Of a stretch of 64,000 nucleotides of DNA, positions 57,923-64,000 are shown one piece after another. A program made the position numbers and the translations under genes. The notes beneath the pieces were generated by a model, which made no database searches, had not been told where the DNA came from, and saw only the letters and a list, made by a program, of their open reading frames with translations. The stretch's first letter is position 1, and each line of letters opens with the position of its first letter. Source of the stretch: Paenibacillus xylanilyticus (lineage in GTDB: Bacteria; Bacillota; Bacilli; Paenibacillales; Paenibacillaceae); the NCBI RefSeq assembly GCF_009664365.1, contig NZ_CP044310.1, forward strand, positions 6,139,501 to 6,203,500, in the 5' to 3' direction.

Positions 57923-59350
57923 CTAGTAGCTCGTCTTCAGCCAGTTGTCTTTGGACCAGGTTAATTTGCCTGCACCCGCTCCACTTGATCCCGTCAGTCG
58001 GGCATTCAGCGTCGCCGGATCATCCGTGGTGTAACTGTAAGGAAGGGACGAAAATCCGTTCCAGGAGAAGCTCTTCACTGCAGCCGGTACCGGGCTGAGC
58101 GGACTGCCTGAAGTATCACTGCTGCCGCGGAATGAGCTTCCATCCAGGGAATACATCGTGTCCGTCACCCGAATTTTGCCTGTATACGCAGCATCGGCCG
58201 GATCCGTCTGATTATTCCGAACCGGGAACTGTACGTCCTGGATCACCGATTTCTCCACCAGCACCGCCCCGCTCTCTGTAGAGATGGCCCCGTTGCTGAT
58301 GATATCAAAATGATAGCCTTTGGACGAGATTGCAGCAGCCATCGCCGACGTAATTTTGGATTTAGCTGCACGCGCTCCTGTCGCATCCATTACGATATTA
58401 TAGGCATGTGCATTCCCTCCACGCAGGCGCGGCATGCGATCCTGAATGTCCTTGTACAAGTTATGGTGCAGGGTCATGGACAGATTGGCGTTAGCTGATT
58501 CGAAGCTCGTTGAGCCAACCAAATGTCCCTTTTTCTGAGGGGACGAAATGGCAATGATATCAGCTTTGCTGAGCCCTACCGCGCTGCTGCGCAGATAGTT
58601 GTACATCGGATAGGATGCTTTGTTCGCTTCCAGCTCATTGATCTGCTGGGTAACCCAGCTGTTTGCGCTGCCGTCATCCCCTTTGAACAGAGACCAGGAA
58701 ATGGTCACACCGCCGGTTCCCTTTTTCGAATCCACAAGTCCGTCGTAGGCTTTATTGAATGTGCAGTGGTCAATCCATACATTACTGTTCTCTTCAAGGG
58801 TGATATAATCCCAGTCGTTTTTATCATAATCGCCCTTGGTTGCTTCATCCCATTCCCATAACTCGTCAAATTCAAGGTTACGAATGATAACATTGGAGCT
58901 GCGTTTGACGCTGATGGCTGCATGTTTGATCTTGGCCCCGTTAGCGGAGAAAATGGTCAGTCCATTGAAGCTGTCAATCGTCAGCTTGCTTACGCCCGTC
59001 TGCTTCAGTACGGGGTGAGTCAGTGCATCATTATGCTTCGCAAAAGGGGATGTCTGGGCGGCGCTCGGAATTTCGTTCCACCCCAGATTCAGGTCGTTCA
59101 TGATCTCGACGACTTTGACACCGGAGTTCTTTTTCAACGCTGCAGCCAGATCCGCTGCATTATAGACCTTTTTATACCTGGACGTATCCGATTCGCTGAT
59201 GGAACCCCCGCCCGTGTTCCCCTGGGAGAAACCTGTAAGATTGTAATCTGCGTTTCCTGCTGCCTGTACACTTGTTGGGCCAGACAGTAGGGTCAGCCCC
59301 AATGTAAGAGCCAGTGCGGCACTGCACCATGTTCGAATCCTGCTTTTCAT
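57923..59350 (-). CDS. secreted PL1 pectate lyase
   Basis: 475 residues. Sec signal peptide ~1-33 (MKSRIRTWCSAALALTLGLT ... VQAAG). Right-handed parallel beta-helix lyase with SNVIIRNLEFDELWEWDEAT, NVWIDHCTFNKAYDGLVDSK (W-I-D-H motif) and DRMPRLRGGNAH (catalytic Arg R-x-P-x-x-R), typical of PL1 pectate lyases. It cleaves polygalacturonate by beta-elimination with Ca2+. ATG 59350 follows GGGAGG; the longer frame to 59392 is not needed. A consensus cre site lies upstream, so glucose repression is expected. Confidence 0.92.
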   Translation of the reverse strand: MKSRIRTWCSAALALTLGLTLLSGPTSVQAAGNADYNLTGFSQGNTGGGSISESDTSRYKKVYNAADLAAALKKNSGVKVVEIMNDLNLGWNEIPSAAQTSPFAKHNDALTHPVLKQTGVSKLTIDSFNGLTIFSANGAKIKHAAISVKRSSNVIIRNLEFDELWEWDEATKGDYDKNDWDYITLEENSNVWIDHCTFNKAYDGLVDSKKGTGGVTISWSLFKGDDGSANSWVTQQINELEANKASYPMYNYLRSSAVGLSKADIIAISSPQKKGHLVGSTSFESANANLSMTLHHNLYKDIQDRMPRLRGGNAHAYNIVMDATGARAAKSKITSAMAAAISSKGYHFDIISNGAISTESGAVLVEKSVIQDVQFPVRNNQTDPADAAYTGKIRVTDTMYSLDGSSFRGSSDTSGSPLSPVPAAVKSFSWNGFSSLPYSYTTDDPATLNARLTGSSGAGAGKLTWSKDNWLKTSY

Positions 59351-59437
59351 AGAACGATTCCTCCCTGAATTATAGTAAGCATGTCCGTCCAACCCTGCCA
59401 GTGCATGTCATGAAGGACATGTCCACAATGTACATCC

Positions 59438-59452
59438 TGAAATCGATTACAA
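59438..59452. promoter_or_regulatory. CcpA cre site upstream of the pectate lyase
   Basis: Minus strand TTGTAATCGATTTCA matches the cre consensus WTGNAANCGNWWNCA at every position, about 88 bases before the ATG. It should mediate carbon catabolite repression. No clear -35/-10 pair was found near it. Confidence 0.75.
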
Positions 59453-59619
59453 CAATAATCCCTATTTTAGGTTCTTGATAATCGTTGTCGGAGCTGCATG
59501 GGTGCTGCGAGGAGTGTACTCTAGGCAACCACCAATCATACGAAATTAACTTCTAAGGAAGTTCTTCAGGGATAAGGAAAAGCAATGAAACCGAAACTGC
59601 TCACAAAAAAACAGGCCTG

Positions 59620-59623
59620 CAGC
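59620..59623. repeat. target-site duplication, left copy
   Basis: CAGC directly before the left inverted repeat, repeated after the right one at 61069-61072. Confidence 0.8.
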
Positions 59624-59648
59624 TGAAGTGACCCCTAAAAGTTAGACA
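59624..59648 (+). repeat. left inverted repeat of the IS element
   Basis: Starts TGAAGTGACCCC and ends GTTAGACA; the right end on the opposite strand starts TGAACTGCACCCC and ends TTAGACA. The match is imperfect but aligns over ~25 bases. Confidence 0.8.
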
Positions 59649-59656
59649 CGGTTATT

Positions 59657-60469
59657 TCAGTAGGCAGCTTGATTAAAATGAGTTCGGTATTCTACCGGGC
59701 TCATTTTAAATTTTGCTTTCATTCGTTTCGTGTTGTAGTATTCGATATATTTTTTAAGTTCTTTTTTGAAATACTCTAAGCTTTCAAATTCCTTCAGATA
59801 GAGGAATTCTGATTTCATTATCCCGAAGAAATTTTCCATCACTGAATTGTCGTAACAATTACCTTTACGAGACATACTTTGTACAATTCCTCTAGATTCA
59901 AGCTTTGTACGATAGGGCTTCATTTGATAGTGCCAGCCTTGATCAGAATGCATCAGTAGCTGATGGTCCTCTGGCAAACGTTCTAAAGCTTGATCTAACA
60001 TCTCTGAAACAAGGGAATACGTTGGCCTTGAGCCAATGGTATACGTAATAATTTCCCCATTAAATAAATCTAGTACAGGCGATAAATAAAGCTTCTCACC
60101 AAATAATTTAAACTCAGTAATATCGGTGACCCATTTTGCATTAGGTACTTCCGATGTGAAGTTTCTATTTAAAATGTTTGATGCGATTTTACCTATCGTA
60201 CCTTTGTACGATTTATATTTTTTCATGCGTACTAAGCACTTTAAACCTAACTCTTTCATAATGCGCTGGACCCTTTTATGATTCACTTTTTGCTGGCGAT
60301 TCGCTAGTTCATCACAAATGCGTCGATAGCCATAACGACCTTCATGTTCATCATAGATTGCTTGAATCTCCACTTTTAAGTCCAGATCTGGATCTAGTTG
60401 ATCCAACTTCTTTACTACATTGTAATACGTGCTACGTGGGATTTGTGCGAATGCTACAAGCGCCTTCAC
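59657..60469 (-). CDS. IS3-family transposase OrfB (DDE catalytic subunit)
   Basis: 270 residues by the first start; the frame continues upstream into orfA (KKGKVKVIYELRQKYPVKAL), so the functional product is a -1 frameshift OrfAB fusion. HTH_21 and rve integrase core: AKWVTDITEF (first D), LLMHSDQGWHY (second D), NSVMENFFGIMKSE (E), completing the DDE triad. It cuts and joins the IS ends. Slippage probably occurs in a run of five A at 60524-60528. Confidence 0.92.
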   Translation of the reverse strand: MKALVAFAQIPRSTYYNVVKKLDQLDPDLDLKVEIQAIYDEHEGRYGYRRICDELANRQQKVNHKRVQRIMKELGLKCLVRMKKYKSYKGTIGKIASNILNRNFTSEVPNAKWVTDITEFKLFGEKLYLSPVLDLFNGEIITYTIGSRPTYSLVSEMLDQALERLPEDHQLLMHSDQGWHYQMKPYRTKLESRGIVQSMSRKGNCYDNSVMENFFGIMKSEFLYLKEFESLEYFKKELKKYIEYYNTKRMKAKFKMSPVEYRTHFNQAAY

Positions 60470-60501
60470 TGGGTACTTCTGCCTTAATTCATAGATGACC
60501 T

Positions 60502-61053
60502 TTACTTTGCCTTTCTTGGTGATTTTTCTTTGCTTTGAACTAAGGCATTTAACTTTTTTAAGTATTCATTCTCCATACGTAGACGTTGGATTTCTGCTTG
60601 AAGGGCTTCTGTAGAGTCTTCAGTTCGTGTTGGCTTTGTTGGTTTACTGGATTTTTTCTTCAAGGATGGACGCCCCTTTTTCTTCGAAATGAGCGCATCT
60701 AACCCTACCGTATTAAGCTTTATCCTCCACGTTCGAATTAATGCTGGAGAGGAAATATTAAAGATGACTGCAGCTTCGTTAGGAGATATCCCCATTTCGT
60801 TCATATTATTAAGTACGTCCATCTTAAACTGCATAGTGTAGGAAGTATAGGACTTTTTAAAGGCGGCTAACCCGTGATACTCAGCTTGTTTAATCCACAT
60901 CCGTACAACTTCTTGATTCGCCCCAAGTGAATTAGCAATTTCCCTTACACTTTCCGATTTGCTTTGATATCTAATAACTGCATCCATTTTTTGTTCGTTT
61001 GTAAATTTAGCCATAGAAAAACTGCACCTCCAATTGTTGATAATGTCTAACAA
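60502..61053 (-). CDS. IS3-family transposase OrfA
   Basis: 183 residues. Two helix-turn-helix parts (SESVREIANSLGANQEVVRM; MGISPNEAAVIFNISSPALI) bind the IS ends; the C-terminus is a leucine-zipper-like coiled coil (TEALQAEIQRLRMENEYLKK). OrfA alone modulates transposition. Confidence 0.92.
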   Translation of the reverse strand: MLDIINNWRCSFSMAKFTNEQKMDAVIRYQSKSESVREIANSLGANQEVVRMWIKQAEYHGLAAFKKSYTSYTMQFKMDVLNNMNEMGISPNEAAVIFNISSPALIRTWRIKLNTVGLDALISKKKGRPSLKKKSSKPTKPTRTEDSTEALQAEIQRLRMENEYLKKLNALVQSKEKSPRKAK

Positions 61054-61068
61054 TTGGGGTGCAGTTCA
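61044..61068 (-). repeat. right inverted repeat of the IS element
   Basis: On the minus strand TGAACTGCACCCC to TTAGACA. Partner of the repeat at 59624-59648. Confidence 0.8.
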
Positions 61069-61072
61069 CAGC
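61069..61072. repeat. target-site duplication, right copy
   Basis: CAGC, identical to 59620-59623. Confidence 0.8.
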
Positions 61073-61091
61073 GCGGCATGCCTGTCTTATC

Positions 61092-61607
61092 CTATTTTTT
61101 GATCGAGCGTGTCCAAAATCCGCCATGGAACTGCTTCGGTTCTACGGTGATTACGAATGCCTTCGGGTCCAGTTCCAGAATGGTCTGGTACAGCAATTTC
61201 TGATTTTTCCGTTTCGCCAGAATCTCCATGACCAAACGATCTCCGTCACGTCCACTGCCTACCCAGGCCGTAACCCCATAACCTCTATCTCGCAGCGCAT
61301 TGGCTACATTCCCGCCCATCTGATTACAGATCACTTTAACCGTAACATAACCGAGCGCAATCTTTTCTTCAATCCAGGCTCCGAGCAACACACCCAGGCC
61401 ATAGCCTACGGCATATACGATCAATGCAGACGGTTGGGTCAGGTACTTCAAGACCAAATTCAGCCCCAGTACATAAATGACGATCTCACCCATGCTGATG
61501 AGGGCTGCGATATATTTCTGTCCTTTGAGTGTCAGAATCATCCGAAGCGTATACGCCGAGACATACACGATTTGGATCAAAAAGATAAACAACAATATTT
61601 TAAGCAA
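61092..61607 (-). CDS. UPF0316 / DUF2179 membrane protein
   Basis: 171 residues from TTG 61607 (AGAGGG at 7-base spacing; the longer frame from 61697 has a polar unlikely start). Three TM helices (LLFIFLIQIVYVSAYTLRMI; LISMGEIVIYVLGLNLVLKY; SALIVYAVGYGLGVLLGAWI), then the DUF2179 domain (RGYGVTAWVGSGRDGDRLVM; LELDPKAFVITVEPKQF). YebE-type family of unknown function. Its terminator is interrupted by the IS, so transcription now may run into the element. Confidence 0.85.
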   Translation of the reverse strand: MLKILLFIFLIQIVYVSAYTLRMILTLKGQKYIAALISMGEIVIYVLGLNLVLKYLTQPSALIVYAVGYGLGVLLGAWIEEKIALGYVTVKVICNQMGGNVANALRDRGYGVTAWVGSGRDGDRLVMEILAKRKNQKLLYQTILELDPKAFVITVEPKQFHGGFWTRSIKK

Positions 61608-61773
61608 CGACAATCCCTCTTTCCTGGCATGCACAACGGCTGGCCCACGATCCGGGCTGCGGTCCGTTTCCTGTACGTTTTTCCATATCTCCATCATTGG
61701 ACATTATGCGAGCTTTTTAAACGGTTAAAAGCAAATCTCGGGCTTTCCTGTCGAATGCCACGCTGGAATTGCC

Positions 61774-61802
61774 ATTATAGAACCGTTTGTCCCGATTATC
61801 AA
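61774..61802 (-). promoter_or_regulatory. sigma-A promoter of the UPF0316 gene
   Basis: TTGATA (61797-61802), 17 bases, TATAAT (61774-61779) on the minus strand. In the rest of the 310-base gap I see no gene or further clear element. Confidence 0.75.
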
Positions 61803-61919
61803 CCCGGCTGAAGACCCAGGGGCGAAACCAGGTTTCGGTGAATAGAATGAAGAGCAGTGAACGGAGAGCAAACGCTCAGACGACTTGATGGGTACAAGGT
61901 GACATAAGGGGGAAGGGCC

Positions 61920-63020
61920 ATGCTGCTATGGCAGGAAATGGAGCGCGAAGGCCTCGAAGAACTCGTGTTTTGTCATGATCCGCACAGCGGACTGCGGGCT
62001 GTCATTGCCATCCACAGCACCGTCCTTGGACCGGCACTGGGAGGCTGCCGCTGCTGGTCGTATGCTTCGGAGAAAGATGCTGTTCGTGATGCAATCAAGC
62101 TGGCCAAAGGCATGACTTACAAAAATGCCGTTTCCAACCTGCCGTATGGCGGCGGAAAAGCCGTCGTCTGGGAGATGCCGGCGGCAGAGCAAGTATCGGG
62201 CATGGAGCCGTCTGGTAGTAACAGCCTGAACCCAGCTGTCTCTCAACGTGCGCATATCTTCCGCTCGCTGGGACGCTTCCTCGAACGGCTGAATGGACGC
62301 TATGTTACAGGCCTTGACCTGGGAACGACGGCAACGGACATGGACCAGATCCGATTGGAAACCACCCATGTGACGGATACGACCGGGTCCCTGGGGGCAC
62401 AAAATGATTTCACCGCCGAGATGACTGCCTACGGGGTGTATACAGGCATTGTGACCTCGCTGCAGCATCAGGGGGTCACTACTCTTCAGGGCATTCCCAT
62501 TGCTGTCCAGGGACTGGGCAAGGTCGGGCATGCCCTGTGCCGTCACCTGCATGCAGCCGGGGCACGGCTCATGGTGGCAGACGTTGTACCGGAACGTGTA
62601 CAACGTACCCTTGTGCAGTTCAGCGGCGCTACCCCGGCCGATCCGGCCCATATTCACGCCGCTGACTGCAAGGTGTTCGCCCCCTGTGCACTGGGGGGCG
62701 TGTTGACCCCGGCAACGGTGGAGGAGCTGCGCTGCTCCATCGTTGCCGGGGCGGCGAACAACCAGCTCAGCGAGCGGGTGCCGGTTGTTCGCCGCATGCA
62801 GGCGCGGGGCATTCTGTACGCGCCTGACTATGTGCTTAACGCAGGCGGCATCATCAGCACCGCCTACGAGCTGGAGGGTGAGGGGCCGGACCAGATCCGC
62901 CAGCGGGTGGCGGAAATCGCGGATACACTCACCCAGGTCTACCAACTAGCTGCGGCAGCGAGCATCTCCACAGCTGATGCAGCAGACCAGATGGCTGAGG
63001 CCCGACTTGCTCAGCCATGA
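61920..63020 (+). CDS. leucine/phenylalanine/valine dehydrogenase-family amino-acid dehydrogenase
   Basis: 366 residues. LGPALGGCRCW, LAKGMTYKNAVSNLPYGGGK (two catalytic Lys near residues 69 and 81), LDLGTTATDMDQI, then the NAD-binding AVQGLGKVGHALCRHLHAAG with a GxGxxG-like loop. It catalyses reversible NAD+-dependent oxidative deamination of a hydrophobic amino acid. The family member (Leu, Phe or Val) is not settled by motifs that I can read. ATG 61920 follows AAGGGGGAAGG. Alone in its transcription unit. Confidence 0.9.
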   Translation: MLLWQEMEREGLEELVFCHDPHSGLRAVIAIHSTVLGPALGGCRCWSYASEKDAVRDAIKLAKGMTYKNAVSNLPYGGGKAVVWEMPAAEQVSGMEPSGSNSLNPAVSQRAHIFRSLGRFLERLNGRYVTGLDLGTTATDMDQIRLETTHVTDTTGSLGAQNDFTAEMTAYGVYTGIVTSLQHQGVTTLQGIPIAVQGLGKVGHALCRHLHAAGARLMVADVVPERVQRTLVQFSGATPADPAHIHAADCKVFAPCALGGVLTPATVEELRCSIVAGAANNQLSERVPVVRRMQARGILYAPDYVLNAGGIISTAYELEGEGPDQIRQRVAEIADTLTQVYQLAAAASISTADAADQMAEARLAQP

Positions 63021-63063
63021 ATTCCCCTTCCTCTTTCTTGACCGAATGATCTTCAAAGGGCAA

Positions 63064-63098
63064 AAGGCCAACCTGGTTCAGATGAACGGGTTGGCCTT
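63064..63098. terminator. terminator between the dehydrogenase and the last gene
   Basis: AAGGCCAACC and GGGTTGGCCTT pair over ~10 bp around a 15-base loop. Serves the dehydrogenase; also in the path of the convergent gene. Confidence 0.8.
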
Positions 63099-63163
63099 CG
63101 TTCTTATGGTTTACTATCGCGCATTTTGTTCCTTGCCTGTTCCTTGCCTGCTCCCCACTCCCT

Positions 63164-64000
63164 TCAAACCTGAACATGCACCCGCTTAACCCGGTATAAC
63201 ATGGTCCAGAGCAGCACATTGGCCACAATCAGAAGTCCACCGAAGATCCAAATGCCTCCTGGCAGAGTACGAAAGAAAACATGGATTCCCCATAGCAAGG
63301 CAATCACCGGAAAAGCCGCGAATACGAACCAGCCATCACTTTGCTGGGCAATACTAAAGGACAGGGAGAACGGCGGCTTGCGCAATAACAGTTTGCTTGT
63401 TAACGGGATCAGCGCCGTACCCACCAGCAGGATCACCGCCAGATCAGGCAGAATCCGCAGCCCGAATGTCCAGGCGAACACAATGGCATTCAGGAGAAAA
63501 ACAGGCAAGAACATATTGCACATAAATGCCTTCAGTGCACCCATATAGAGCACATTTTCATTCGCAATCGGTGCAGCCCGGAAGGTCCAGAAAGCCTTGT
63601 ATTGGCCTGAATATTTCAGCATGATAATCACCGAAACCACAAGAATCAGCATGATGTACAGCGTATAAAAGAACGAGCCCTCTCTAAGCTCCGCCCACGT
63701 CGAGGACTGCAGCTGGGTGAACCAGAATACATAAGGCAGGACAAAGGATAATCCAATGGATGGATATACTTTCAGCTTGAATTCCCGCTCATTCCGCATC
63801 ATGCTTGCTGACAGCCGGAAGCACGCCTGCTCCTCTCCGGAACGGCAGAACGCTCTGGCAACCGTTCGATCCCATAACCCTTTTCTTCGCCCCGAGGTGG
63901 ATCCGGAATGGGCCATTTTCTCCAAATACAGTTCAAAGGAAGGCATCAGCTTCACATAGATAACCAAACTGATCATTGGAACAACAACAGCCAGTGCGCT
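63164..64000 (-). CDS. multi-pass membrane protein, possibly ABC exporter permease (5' partial)
   Basis: 278 residues visible; the frame is open to the window edge, so the N-terminus is missing. At least six TM helices are seen (LSFVLPYVFWFTQL; LYIMLILVVSVIIMLKYSGQ; VFLLNAIVFAWTFGLRILPD; WFVFAAFPVIALLWGIHVFF; IWIFGGLLIVANVLLWTMLY), with a basic loop near RNEREFKLKVYP. It may be the membrane subunit of an ABC exporter, but no ATPase is in the window. Family not recognised with confidence. Confidence 0.65.
   Translation of the reverse strand, partial: SALAVVVPMISLVIYVKLMPSFELYLEKMAHSGSTSGRRKGLWDRTVARAFCRSGEEQACFRLSASMMRNEREFKLKVYPSIGLSFVLPYVFWFTQLQSSTWAELREGSFFYTLYIMLILVVSVIIMLKYSGQYKAFWTFRAAPIANENVLYMGALKAFMCNMFLPVFLLNAIVFAWTFGLRILPDLAVILLVGTALIPLTSKLLLRKPPFSLSFSIAQQSDGWFVFAAFPVIALLWGIHVFFRTLPGGIWIFGGLLIVANVLLWTMLYRVKRVHVQV

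Larger units (their letters stand above)
59624..61068 (-). mobile_element. IS3-family insertion sequence (IS150-like group)
   Basis: 1,445 bp bounded by ~25-bp imperfect inverted repeats and a 4-bp CAGC duplication. It carries orfA and orfB in -1 frame relation. It is visibly more AT-rich than its neighbours and intact, which suggests a recent arrival. Confidence 0.9.
59605..61085 (-). terminator. intrinsic terminator of the UPF0316 gene, split by an IS3-family element
   Basis: Joined across the insertion, the minus strand reads ACAGGCATGC, a six-base loop, GCAGGCCTGT, then TTTTTT: 9 of 10 bases pair. The halves are at 61076-61085 and 59611-59620, the T-run at 59605-59610. The insertion is in the loop. 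Confidence 0.8.

Noticed and set aside
59657..61053. orfA/orfB split as a broken transposase.
   Set aside because: The -1 frame relation and overlap are normal for IS3-family elements; DDE residues are intact.

Overview
The window reads as chromosomal DNA of a spore-forming, polysaccharide-degrading member of the Paenibacillaceae, most likely Paenibacillus. The reasons are strong AGGAGG-type ribosome binding sites, many TTG/GTG starts, several sugar ABC transporters with unlinked ATPases, YesM/YesN-type two-component systems, a beta-mannan locus and a PL1 pectate lyase. No rRNA, tRNA or CRISPR array was seen. The first and last genes run off the window.

Region 1 (1-13.5 kb) looks like a surface-glycoconjugate island. 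On the + strand are the C-terminal part of a helical-repeat protein, a GT2, a GT4 and a methyltransferase. Converging on them are three long minus-strand GT2 glycosyltransferases with TPR-like tails. Upstream of these three, behind a strong terminator, lie a Thr-rich protein built from 19 modules of 13 or 21 residues and a small basic protein sharing its C-terminal domain. Divergent from that pair are two paralogous small proteins ending in FWWEF / AWWEV. The likely picture is a repetitive scaffold, possibly on the spore surface, decorated by a dedicated glycosyltransferase set.

Region 2 (13.5-31 kb) holds, in order: an MFS exporter with a winged-helix/TPR regulator; a TrpXYZ-like ABC importer with a promoter and a ~170-nt leader; a TetR gene with a two-palindrome operator and a co-transcribed small-molecule kinase; trhO with a SufR-like Cys-rich regulator; an OmpR/HAMP two-component system with a beta-propeller lipoprotein; an AraC regulator; and a MATE exporter.

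Region 3 (29-38.5 kb) is a YesM/YesN two-component system flanked by two complete sugar ABC importers, all on the minus strand, with terminators and CcpA-type (cre-like) sites.

Region 4 (38.7-48.4 kb) has lspA, a UPF0303 protein, a nucleoside hydrolase, and a four-gene set (DUF350, ATP-grasp amidoligase, Ser-rich lipoprotein, unknown) related to the enterobacterial yjf/ygi systems. Next come an ABC-F ATPase preceded by a 53-codon leader ORF and an attenuator, then a GT4/APH-kinase pair.

Region 5 (48.5-57.8 kb) is a complete intracellular beta-mannooligosaccharide pathway: ABC importer, GH113 mannanase, epimerase, two GH130 phosphorylases and a LacI regulator. Its divergent promoters carry similar operator-like sites near their predicted transcription starts.

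Region 6 (57.9-64 kb) has a PL1 pectate lyase with a consensus cre site and an intact IS3-family element that landed in the loop of an intrinsic terminator (CAGC duplication). It continues with a UPF0316 membrane protein, a leucine dehydrogenase-family enzyme and part of a membrane protein.
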